From assembly GCA_964514215.1 (NCBI GenBank), contig CAZEPW010000035.1, forward strand, positions 1 through 37,825: a stretch of DNA of 37,825 nt, read 5' to 3'. This DNA is from CAYQUC01 sp964514215. GTDB taxonomy: Bacteria; Pseudomonadota; Gammaproteobacteria; UBA6429; Thiohalophilaceae. This document shows positions 9,096 to 15,738 of the stretch, piece after piece. The position numbers and the translations under genes are program-made. A model generated the notes under the pieces. It was not told the DNA's origin. It searched no databases and saw nothing but the letters and a program-made list of their open reading frames with translations. Every line of letters begins with the position of its first letter. Positions within the stretch are counted from its first letter, which is position 1.

Positions 9096-9605
9096 TTAGG
9101 CAACTTGTGCGCTATAGCCTTTTTTAGAGCAGTAGGCGATTCCACGTGAGGTTAAGTAGTAAATAGTGCCTTTTTGGCTGGCAACGGATTCAATAAAGCC
9201 ATTTTCTGATAAGTAATTTAACGGATAGTTTACTTCTATTTCATGTAATTCCAAGGTATCGGCAATTTGTTTAATTAACATGCCGCTGGCACCGTTAAGT
9301 GCAATGGTTTTGATTAGTATTTTAGCGAGTTTTTTATCGGCATCCATGTTCACGGTGTAATCTGAACTAGGGCCTTCTGATGATGACCAATTGTTATTAA
9401 AATTAAAATTTAAATCAACCGCTGGCAATGGGGCTGATTTTTTAGGGGGTAGTTTGACCTTAGCTTTAGCTTGCATTTTTGATAGGTGCGAGTCGGATTT
9501 TTTAGTATTTAAATAGCGAAAATATACCAATGTTAACGGAATAGCCGCCACCAATAAAAATACGGTAACCCAAGTAATAATTTCGCTAAAGTCTAGTGAT
9601 GTCAT
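9096..9605 (-). CDS. Membrane-anchored winged-helix protein, unknown role
   Basis: A 169-residue protein I cannot assign to a named family. It has one hydrophobic segment near residues 10-28 (ITWVTVFLLVAAIPLTLVYF), a basic then Pro/Asn/Ser-rich linker to about residue 88, and a compact C-terminal domain. That domain has the rhythm of a winged helix: helix (KILIKTIAL), helix-turn-helix (SGMLIKQIADTLELHEIEV), helix (NYPLNYLSENGFI) and a beta wing (GTIYYLTSRGIAYC), like MarR/ArsR-type or DprA-type domains. This suggests either a one-component membrane-bound DNA-binding protein or a structural use of the fold. The ATG at 9605 follows an AAGGGT ribosome-site-like stretch. It stands alone between rsmB and a divergent HAD gene. 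Confidence 0.7.
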   Translation of the reverse strand: MTSLDFSEIITWVTVFLLVAAIPLTLVYFRYLNTKKSDSHLSKMQAKAKVKLPPKKSAPLPAVDLNFNFNNNWSSSEGPSSDYTVNMDADKKLAKILIKTIALNGASGMLIKQIADTLELHEIEVNYPLNYLSENGFIESVASQKGTIYYLTSRGIAYCSKKGYSAQVA

Positions 9606-9771
9606 CCTGACAACCCTTATGTGGTTTAGAGTTAAAAATTAATTTTATTATAAGCCAAGTAAAATTAATTAAAAATAGCGATCAAACAGTTTTACAAAAA
9701 ATAGTTAAAATGTTATACAAATTTGGGCTTTATTAGAATACGTCTAAAGCAAATACTGTTTTTTTAAGCAG

Positions 9772-9777
9772 TATAAT
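9772..9777 (+). promoter_or_regulatory. Consensus -10 box upstream of the HAD phosphatase gene
   Basis: TATAAT lies 38 bp before the chosen start. A 6-bp inverted repeat, ATACTG (9753-9758) and CAGTAT (9769-9774), overlaps its upstream side and could be a regulatory dyad. No good -35 match is visible at 16-18 bp, so this is tentative. Confidence 0.4.
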
Positions 9778-9815
9778 CGAAAGTATTGGATCAGTATGAG
9801 AATGAGTTGGCAAAC

Positions 9816-10454
9816 ATGAAATTAATTTTATTCGACATGGATGGTACTCTAATCGATCCAAAACTGGGCTTTGTCAGGTGTATTAATTATGCCTTAAAGG
9901 AATTAACTGAAAAAACACTACACGAATCGGTGTTAGTCAATTATATTGGGCCACCATTGGACTACGCCTTTAAGAAAATTTTAGGTAGCTATACTGAACA
10001 ATTAATTGAGCAGTGTGTGGCAAAATTTAGAGAGCGTTATGTTGATGTTGGCTGGCAAGAAAACCACCTTTATAGTGGGATAGATTCGGTTTTGGCGACA
10101 TTACATGATAAAAATTATGAGTTAGCCATTTGCACTTCACGACGAACCGATTTAGCGCTTAAAATTATTAACCATTATGGCTATGATGTCCTGTTTAAAC
10201 GGGTTTTTGGTGCCGACGTTGGCATTAAAAAGTCGCAGGTTATTAAAAATTTAATGGCCCAAGGTTCAGTGCATTCCGATAGCTGGTTAATTGGCGATAG
10301 AAGTTTTGATATTAGTGCAGCAAAATTAAATGGTTTACAATCGATTGCAGTATTATGGGGCTATGGTACTAAACAAGAGCTAGAAGAATGTGCGCCTGAT
10401 TATTTTGTAAAACAACCAGCTGAGTTGTTACCAATACTGGATAAAAATTTTTAG
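9816..10454 (+). CDS. HAD-superfamily hydrolase, phosphoglycolate-phosphatase-like
   Basis: Cytoplasmic phosphatase of the HAD superfamily. From the ATG at 9816 the protein starts MKLILFDMDGTLIDP, placing motif I (nucleophile Asp7 and acid Asp9) where it usually is. An alpha-helical cap follows. Motif II is CTSR (LAICTSRRTDLAL), the motif III lysine is in GIKKSQ, and motif IV is IGDRSFDISAA, so all catalytic residues are present. A TTG at 9786 would add ten residues without known homology, so I prefer 9816. The 212-residue length and cap type fit the Gph/PGP-like group. The substrate cannot be read from the sequence; phosphoglycolate or another small sugar phosphate is possible. Confidence 0.88.
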   Translation: MKLILFDMDGTLIDPKLGFVRCINYALKELTEKTLHESVLVNYIGPPLDYAFKKILGSYTEQLIEQCVAKFRERYVDVGWQENHLYSGIDSVLATLHDKNYELAICTSRRTDLALKIINHYGYDVLFKRVFGADVGIKKSQVIKNLMAQGSVHSDSWLIGDRSFDISAAKLNGLQSIAVLWGYGTKQELEECAPDYFVKQPAELLPILDKNF

Positions 10455-10501
10455 TGGCTTAAATGATTTACCAATAATATAAAATTCTAAAGGGATATGT
10501 G

Positions 10502-11113
10502 ATGAATAAAGCAAAAATAATGAATTTAATGCTCGTGCTAACAGTCAGCGCAATGGCAACAGCCGTTCACGCACAAGGAAATATTAAAATTAGTGATTTG
10601 CCAAAACCACAAATTGAAAGTTCAGCAACAACAACCCCATCGGCAACAACGCAACAGCCAGCAACACTGGAAATGATTGCTTTATATAAAACGCATAACT
10701 TAACACCCGAGGCTGCCTTGGTGGTTGCGAAGGCGGCAATGAAAAATTGCCGCGATTCCGGTTACCAAGTGAGTGTTGCGGTGGTGGATCGCGGTGGTGT
10801 GTTGCAAGTGTTATTGCGCGATAGATTAGCCGGAATTAAAACACCTGAGATAGCAATCTTAAAAGCTAAAACGGCATTGAGTTTTAAGTCGTCAACTGCC
10901 TTATTAGCCAGTGCGGTGCAGGAAAATAAATCATTAGAGCCGGTAACCGATGTTCCTGGTGTGTTGTTTTTAGGTGGCGGCATAACGATAACCGCGGCAG
11001 GCACCATTATTGGTGGCATCGGTGTTTCCGGTGCACCGGATGCTAAGTTTGATGAGCGTTGTGCCATCATCGGACTCAAACCCATTGCTGGTATGTTGGA
11101 GTTTGCTGAATAA
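10502..11113 (+). CDS. Secreted GlcG/HbpS-family (DUF336) heme-binding-like protein
   Basis: A 203-residue protein with a clear signal peptide (MNKAKIMNLMLVLTVSAMATAVHA, written here as two parts: MNKAKIMNLM then LVLTVSAMATAVHA), so it is probably periplasmic. After a Thr/Pro/Gln-rich linker (about 30-55) comes a GlcG/HbpS domain. Visible hallmarks are AALVVAKAAMKNCRDSGY, VAVVDRGGVLQVLLRD, KTPEIAILKAKTALSF and the glycine-rich GVLFLGGGITI / IIGGIGVSGA. Members of this family bind heme or accompany glycolate and aldehyde metabolism genes, but the exact role varies. The ATG at 10502 follows an AAAGGG ribosome site. It is 47 bp downstream of the HAD phosphatase on the same strand and may be cotranscribed with it; a link to glycolate is an inference only. 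Confidence 0.88.
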   Translation: MNKAKIMNLMLVLTVSAMATAVHAQGNIKISDLPKPQIESSATTTPSATTQQPATLEMIALYKTHNLTPEAALVVAKAAMKNCRDSGYQVSVAVVDRGGVLQVLLRDRLAGIKTPEIAILKAKTALSFKSSTALLASAVQENKSLEPVTDVPGVLFLGGGITITAAGTIIGGIGVSGAPDAKFDERCAIIGLKPIAGMLEFAE

Positions 11114-11169
11114 GATTCAAATGGTTTTTGGGTGCAGCGGTTTTCGTGGATATCACTTGCTTATAAAAA

Positions 11170-11385
11170 ATGAATTTACAATTAAAAAACAAAATAATTG
11201 AAGTGTGCGATAAAAAGATAACATCAAAAGGCACAAATGTTGGTTTATCCTTTTATGCATTTTTTTCAAACAAAAATGATAACCCCCAGCTTTTAATGGA
11301 AGCAGCTCAGTGGTGGATAATGGAAAATAAACTGGATCACTTTGAAAAAGCCACTAAAATAAAACAACTGGTCGAAACAGGATAA
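11170..11385 (+). CDS. Small conserved hypothetical protein, possibly DUF6500
   Basis: A 71-residue soluble protein with the core KGTNVGLSFYAFFSNKNDN followed by QLLMEAAQWWIMENKLDHFE, which I associate from memory with the small DUF6500 family; no function is known to me. It has no signal peptide or membrane segment. The internal conservation pattern and the upstream position behind the GlcG-like gene on the same strand (56 bp) support a real gene despite its size. It ends at an inverted repeat that may terminate transcription before the convergent peroxidase gene. Confidence 0.65.
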   Translation: MNLQLKNKIIEVCDKKITSKGTNVGLSFYAFFSNKNDNPQLLMEAAQWWIMENKLDHFEKATKIKQLVETG

Positions 11386-11422
11386 CGATCGTTTATTTAA
11401 ATGACTGGAAACAATCGTTATC
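11381..11422. terminator. Inverted repeat between convergent genes, possible bidirectional terminator
   Basis: GATAACGAT (11381-11389) and ATCGTTATC (11414-11422) form a perfect 9-bp stem around a 24-nt loop, overlapping the stop codon of the small gene and lying 29 bp before the stop of the convergent peroxidase gene. There is no T-run, so intrinsic termination is unproven. Confidence 0.35.
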
Positions 11423-11450
11423 CCGGTAATAGCCCGTCGTATTCAACTGG

Positions 11451-12020
11451 CTACTTTTCTGTTAATACCCGGTGTGCTTTTTGCTGAATCATAGTAACCA
11501 AAGGTTGATAACCTTGCCCGGCCACCATGCCCCCGACTTGTTGGAAGTGCGCGTTAGAACCAACAAGCCCGAAACCATCGGCAAGCCGATTTAAAAAAGC
11601 AAAAGTAGCAACGACACAAATCGTATCTTCGATGGTTTGATCCGACCAACCCGCTGCGCGCATAGCCGCGATATCAGAGTCATTTATGTTGCCCGGCTCC
11701 AGCGTCAGTTTATTTGCAAATGCAAACACAGCGCGTAATTTGTCATCTATCGCGTCAGTTGAACCGTTTGCCAGCGAATCGACAATTTCCCCATCAGTGT
11801 CCAGATTGAGCAGCACGCAGGAATGCGAGTCAACACAATAATGGCAGCCGTTAAGCTGGGAACAATAGAGCGCCAGCATTTCCTTTTGCGCTGCCGACAG
11901 CGCCGATTCAGTTGACATAACATTATCAAGCAGTTGCACGAACGGTAGGTAGCGTTGTGGATCACGTAGAAATACATCACCAACACCCTGAAAATCTTTG
12001 GAATAGTTTAAAAAAGACAT
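11451..12020 (-). CDS. AhpD/carboxymuconolactone-decarboxylase-family peroxidase-like protein
   Basis: All-helical protein of 189 residues in the AhpD-like superfamily. The redox motif is visible as ALYCSQLNGCHYCVDSHS: a CxxC pair with the downstream histidine used for proton relay, plus an extra upstream cysteine. The later segment LRAVFAFANKLTLEP and the pattern DSDIAAMRAAGWSDQTIED match the peroxidase-related enzyme subgroup, so a role in removing peroxides or other reactive compounds is likely; the physiological substrate is not readable. The ATG at 12018-12020 has a good AGGAG ribosome site. It is divergent from a LysR gene 87 bp away, whose product probably controls it. Codons are visibly GC-richer than in flanking genes. 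Confidence 0.9.
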   Translation of the reverse strand: MSFLNYSKDFQGVGDVFLRDPQRYLPFVQLLDNVMSTESALSAAQKEMLALYCSQLNGCHYCVDSHSCVLLNLDTDGEIVDSLANGSTDAIDDKLRAVFAFANKLTLEPGNINDSDIAAMRAAGWSDQTIEDTICVVATFAFLNRLADGFGLVGSNAHFQQVGGMVAGQGYQPLVTMIQQKAHRVLTEK

Positions 12021-12064
12021 GCTTAATTCTCCTGTGGTTTCACTGTCCGTCAGCTTACCCTGTG

Positions 12065-12084
12065 CTAATATGCAATGTAATTAG
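12065..12084. promoter_or_regulatory. Dyad in the peroxidase/LysR divergent promoter, candidate LysR site
   Basis: CTAAT (12065-12069) and ATTAG (12080-12084) form a perfect 5-bp inverted repeat with a 10-bp spacer, midway between the divergent starts at 12020 and 12108. LysR regulators often bind such partially palindromic sites, so this is a reasonable operator candidate, by inference only. Confidence 0.4.
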
Positions 12085-12107
12085 ACAGTTTGGAAAGGTG
12101 GTATTGC

Positions 12108-13010
12108 ATGAATGCACAACAACGCTTGGAATGGAATGATTTACAGTATGTGTTGGCTGTTTGTCGTGCAGGCACCTTGTCTGGCGCGGCGCGTGTACTT
12201 GGTGTCAATCATTCAACCGTGTTTCGGCGTATCAGCACGATTGAGAAGAAATTAGGTGTCCGATTATTTGAGCGGCTTGCTTCCGGTTATACGATGACCG
12301 AGGCTGGTGAAGCCATGCTCGACTCGGGTGAGCGTGTCGAAAATGAAATGCTGGCGCTATCACGCAAGCTCATTGGTCGTGATTTGCAGTTGAGTGGCGT
12401 GTTGCGCGTGGCGGTGCCCGATGCCTTATTACTCAAAATACTCATGCCCCATCTTGCCACGTTTGCTCGGCGTTATCCCAAAATACAGCTTGAGCTTGTT
12501 GTATCCAATCAGTATTTGAACCTAAGCAAACGGGAAGCCGATATTGCCATCCGGGCAACCCGCGAACCGCCGGAAACCGCTATTGCTCGACGCATGTGCT
12601 CCATGATGATTGGTATTTATAGCGCAACCGACTATCTTAATCGGCAAGCAGGACAGACGATTGAAAATAGCACGTGGCTACTGCCGGATGACAGCCTGAC
12701 GCAGCTACCCATAATAAAATGGTTAGACCGGCATTACCCAAAAGCCATCGTGGGACTGCGGTGCAATACCTTATTGGGTTTGCATGAAGCCGTGATACAC
12801 GGCTTTGGTGTGGCGGCATTGCCGTGTTTTTTGGGGGATGCGGATGCCAGACTCGTCCGTATGTTGCCGTTAACTGCCGAGTTGAATACGGAATTGTGGT
12901 TACTAACACATCCGGATTTAAGGCGAACGGCTCGTGTTCAAGTGTTAATGGATTTTCTGACAGAGGTTCTCGAGCAGGAAAAAAATCGAATTGAAGGGCG
13001 GCTAACCTAA
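12108..13010 (+). CDS. LysR-family transcriptional regulator
   Basis: A 300-residue LysR-type regulator. The N-terminal winged helix-turn-helix is clear (LQYVLAVCRAGTLSGAARVL, then GVNHSTVFRRISTIEKKLG), followed by the linker helix and a two-lobed effector-binding domain (LRVAVPDALLLKILMPHL, ELVVSNQYLNLSKREADIAI). The ATG at 12108 is preceded by GGAAAGGTGG; a TTG at 12090 would add six residues and bury that ribosome site, so 12108 is preferred. It is divergent from the AhpD-like gene and most likely regulates it and itself. Its stop overlaps the stop of the next, convergent LysR gene by 4 bp. The effector is unknown. Confidence 0.93.
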   Translation: MNAQQRLEWNDLQYVLAVCRAGTLSGAARVLGVNHSTVFRRISTIEKKLGVRLFERLASGYTMTEAGEAMLDSGERVENEMLALSRKLIGRDLQLSGVLRVAVPDALLLKILMPHLATFARRYPKIQLELVVSNQYLNLSKREADIAIRATREPPETAIARRMCSMMIGIYSATDYLNRQAGQTIENSTWLLPDDSLTQLPIIKWLDRHYPKAIVGLRCNTLLGLHEAVIHGFGVAALPCFLGDADARLVRMLPLTAELNTELWLLTHPDLRRTARVQVLMDFLTEVLEQEKNRIEGRLT

Positions 13011-13918
13011 ATTAGCGTGTTTGCTTTTAAAAAAAAATGCTTTACTAGCTGATAAAAGCGCGTGACATGAATTGGCTTTTCACCATGAAATCGATGCACC
13101 ATATAAAAAGGCCATTGCCATCCCTGATGCTTGGGTAAAACGCGAACCAGTCGCCCACTGGAAATGGCCGGTTGGATCACGAATGCGGGCAACAAGGCGA
13201 TCCCCATATGATGCAGCGTCATTTCAAGTGCGCTTGGCAAGGTATTGGTTTTTGCACAATACTTTACATCAACAAAAACCTGCTCAGCCTGCATATCGTT
13301 ATCGTATAGTGTCAGAGTGTTTTTTTGCCAAGCAGTGCTGATGATGCGGTGCTTATCCAGCGCAGTGGTAGTGTCGGGCAGGCCATATTGTTGGATATAA
13401 GTTGGCGTTGCACAAAAAATTTCGCTGACTTTGCCAATGGCTAATGCCCGATAAAGACTGTCTTTTAACGCACCCCCGTAAATTGCAACGTCCAGATTAT
13501 TTTGAATTAAATCCTTTTCGTCATCGGTTACCAGTATTTGCGGCTCAATTTGCGGAAACTCACTGCAAAGCTGGCTTAAAGCGGGGATGGCAATTTCCTT
13601 CTCAAAAGCATGGGGAATGGTTAAGGAAAAACGGCCGGACGGCGTTTGTTTACTATGGTCGAGCGCTTCAAATGCCAGATCAACCTGATCCCGTAATAAC
13701 TCACAACGGCTCAGTAATTTTTCGCCGACCGCTGTCAGCGACATTGCCCGTGTATGGCGAGATAAAAGCTGTTGCCCGAGATCCTGTTCCAGCCGCTTAA
13801 TCTGTTGGCTAATGCCGGATTTGCTTATCCCCAGTTGCTTGGCTGCCAACGTAAACGAGCGCTGCTTGGCGACTTCGGCAAACATCAGCAGTGATGAAAG
13901 TTGTTTTATATTGTTCAT
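13007..13918 (-). CDS. LysR-family transcriptional regulator
   Basis: A 303-residue LysR-type regulator. Its helix-turn-helix is SFTLAAKQLGISKSGISQQI with the following KRLEQDLGQQLLSRHTR, then a linker helix and substrate-binding-like domain (FSLTIPHAFEKEIAIPAL, QNNLDVAIYGGALKDSLY). The ATG is at 13916-13918; a TTG at 13930 is possible but unsupported by a ribosome site. It is divergent from the MDR oxidoreductase gene with a 109-bp intergenic region carrying an inverted repeat, so it probably regulates that gene. It overlaps the tail of the convergent LysR gene. Base composition resembles the GC-richer patch rather than the AT-rich surroundings. Confidence 0.93.
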   Translation of the reverse strand: MNNIKQLSSLLMFAEVAKQRSFTLAAKQLGISKSGISQQIKRLEQDLGQQLLSRHTRAMSLTAVGEKLLSRCELLRDQVDLAFEALDHSKQTPSGRFSLTIPHAFEKEIAIPALSQLCSEFPQIEPQILVTDDEKDLIQNNLDVAIYGGALKDSLYRALAIGKVSEIFCATPTYIQQYGLPDTTTALDKHRIISTAWQKNTLTLYDNDMQAEQVFVDVKYCAKTNTLPSALEMTLHHMGIALLPAFVIQPAISSGRLVRVLPKHQGWQWPFYMVHRFHGEKPIHVTRFYQLVKHFFLKANTLI

Positions 13919-13924
13919 AATATG

Positions 13925-13955
13925 AAACAATTAGTTTAAATAATGGCTATTGTTT
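13925..13955. promoter_or_regulatory. Inverted repeat upstream of the second LysR gene, candidate operator
   Basis: AAACAAT (13925-13931) and ATTGTTT (13949-13955) are perfect 7-bp arms with a 17-bp spacer, just upstream of the LysR start and in the shared region with the MDR gene. The position fits autoregulation plus control of the neighbour, but binding is inferred. Confidence 0.42.
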
Positions 13956-14027
13956 AATATTGTCAAGTTTTCTATGCTACGTCAAGCTTACTAGCCCAGC
14001 TTAACTTAACGATAACAGGAGGAGAAC

Positions 14028-15041
14028 ATGGATTCTTCGACAGCAAAAGTGATACGTTTTCACCAGACTGGAAACGCATCTGTTTTAAAAATTGAAGATC
14101 TGCCAGTGGCAGAACCGAGTGAATACGAAGTCCGTATCACAGTAGAGGCCATCGGTCTGAATCGCGCAGAAATTATGTTTCGAAACGGTGCCTACCTTGA
14201 AACACCACAATTTCCTGCGCGTTTGGGGTATGAGGCCGCAGGAATTATTGATGCCGTTGGCCGGTATGTGCGTGATTTTAAAGTCGGTGATCGGGTAAGT
14301 ACCATCCCTGCTTTTTCGATGGGGCAGTATGGTGTTTATGCCGAACGCGCCATTGTACCAGTGTCTGCCGTTGCAAAATATCCGGAATCCTTCAGCGCCC
14401 AGCAAGGCACATCGATATGGATGCAGTACCTTACCGCCTACGGCGCACTGATTGATATTGCCCGGTTAAAGCCACAGCAACGCGTATTAATTACTGCCGC
14501 AAGCAGTAGCGTGGGTGTGGCAGCAATACAGATTGCAAAAAGCCAAGACGCAATAGTGATTGCAACCACTCGTGACAAAACTAAAATACCATTTTTACTC
14601 GAACAAGGAGCAGATCATGTGATTGATTCTGGTTCAGATGATTTGGTGACAGCCATGGCAGACATTACCCAGAATGAAGGTGCTGAAATTATTTTTGATC
14701 CAATAGCTGGCCCCGTATTGCCTCAGCTTGCCGAAGTAGCAAGCAAAGCTGGCCTGATTATCGAATATGGCGCACTGCATCGTGATGCTACACCATACCC
14801 TCTATTTACCGCTTTAGCGAAAGGGCTGGTGATTCAAGCTTATACCATTTTTGAAATTACCCAACATAAAAATAAATTAGAACAAGCAAAAGCGTTCTTA
14901 ATGGCGTTATTCGATGCTCAAAAAATAGCACCCGTTATTGATAAAGTTTTTTCATTTAACGATATTCAACAGGCGCATGATTATATGGAATCAAACCAGC
15001 AAATGGGAAAAATAGTCGTTAGCGTCCTGTCATCAAGGTGA
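14028..15041 (+). CDS. MDR-superfamily NAD(P)H:quinone-oxidoreductase-like protein
   Basis: Medium-chain dehydrogenase/reductase of 337 residues. The N-terminal GroES-like domain shows NRAEIMFRNGAYLETPQFPA and the family signature LGYEAAGIIDAVG; the Rossmann domain shows LITAASSSVGVAAIQIAK as the dinucleotide loop, then ATTRDKTKIPFLLEQGADHV. The structural-zinc cysteine cluster of classical alcohol dehydrogenases is absent, which points to the zinc-free zeta-crystallin/quinone oxidoreductase branch, probably NADPH dependent. The ATG has a strong AGGAGG ribosome site (14018-14023). It is divergent from a LysR gene, its likely regulator. The next reading frame, a broken VTT gene, starts 11 bp after its stop. 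Exact substrate unknown. Confidence 0.9.
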   Translation: MDSSTAKVIRFHQTGNASVLKIEDLPVAEPSEYEVRITVEAIGLNRAEIMFRNGAYLETPQFPARLGYEAAGIIDAVGRYVRDFKVGDRVSTIPAFSMGQYGVYAERAIVPVSAVAKYPESFSAQQGTSIWMQYLTAYGALIDIARLKPQQRVLITAASSSVGVAAIQIAKSQDAIVIATTRDKTKIPFLLEQGADHVIDSGSDDLVTAMADITQNEGAEIIFDPIAGPVLPQLAEVASKAGLIIEYGALHRDATPYPLFTALAKGLVIQAYTIFEITQHKNKLEQAKAFLMALFDAQKIAPVIDKVFSFNDIQQAHDYMESNQQMGKIVVSVLSSR

Positions 15042-15051
15042 GTCTGACCCC

Positions 15052-15580
15052 TTGATATACTTTTTGGGATATACTTATGGCGCTATGGCGGCATTAACGG
15101 GAACACTGTTAGCCAGTGTTTCAGGTTATGTGATCAGCCGTTATTATGGATATAGAATTATGTCAATTTTAATGAAAGACAGGGATAAACGTATCGAAGC
15201 AATAGCGGCTTTTGATCGAGCGGGTTTTGCAATGATTATTTTATCTCGAGCAGCTCCAATACTTCCTGAGGCATCAGCGTGCCTTGCAGGAATGACAAGA
15301 ATGAAATTTTGGCGGTTTTTTCTTGCTTGGTCAATTAGCACGATACCGTATGTGCTTATCGCCACCTACGCCGGCTCAATAAGCTCTGCGANNNNNNNNN
15401 NNNNNNNNNNNNNNNNNNNNNNNNNNNNNNNNNNNNNNNNNNNNNNNNNNNNNNNNNNNNNNNNNNNNNNNNNNNNNNNNNNNNNNNNNNNCTGCGATTT
15501 TAACGGCAATCTTCATTTCATCATTTTTATGGCTATCGTGGTTTTTATATCATCGTTATCTTCAAAAGAAAGTCATTTAA
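15052..15580 (+). pseudogene. 5'-truncated VTT/DedA-like membrane protein gene, interrupted by an N gap
   Basis: Before the gap the frame encodes a VTT (DedA/TVP38-like) core: LASVSGYVISRYYGYRIM, then AAPILPEASACLAGMTRMKF and a membrane segment ending ATYAGSISSA. The family normally carries a further N-terminal membrane segment of roughly 80 residues, which is missing; the frame opens within the end of the MDR gene with no ATG, only a TTG at 15052. After the gap, the frame starting GCG at 15494 gives AILTAIFISSFLWLSWFLYH followed by RYLQKKVI and a stop at 15578-15580. This is a convincing last membrane helix, so the true gene ends there and not at 15609. I read it as a truncated remnant, although an alternative short start cannot be excluded. 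Confidence 0.65.
15392..15491. other. Scaffold gap of exactly 100 N
   Basis: The run of 100 N is a placeholder. The last bases before it and the first bases after it share CTGCGA, and joining on those six bases keeps the VTT coding frame open. The real missing sequence is therefore probably a few tens of bases or none. Confidence 0.9.
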
Positions 15581-15665
15581 ATAGGATTCAAGGCTTTAAA
15601 ATGTATTAAACCGATATTCATTTATTATTGAAACGCTATAGTTACCTCTAAACACTTTGCGATTT

Positions 15666-15695
15666 TTGGTTAACTGCACTAAGATTTCGTACTAT
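15666..15695 (+). promoter_or_regulatory. Possible promoter of hisC
   Basis: TTGGTT (15666-15671) and TACTAT (15690-15695) are separated by 18 bp, with the -10-like box 44 bp before the hisC ATG. The matches are partial, but hisC has no cotranscribed upstream gene except the VTT remnant, so a local promoter is expected. Confidence 0.35.
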
Positions 15696-15738
15696 TAAAA
15701 ATAGGATCGTAACTGTAGGATTTTTATAAAATATTATT

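Noticed and set aside
10762..11085. Minus-strand open frame across the GlcG-like gene
   Set aside because: It is antisense to a well-supported coding gene, is rich in Pro/Met artefacts and has no homology that I can recognise.
15581..15609. C-terminal extension of the VTT protein ending at 15609
   Set aside because: It is only reached by treating 100 N as true distance; the other frame gives a membrane helix and an earlier stop that fit the family.
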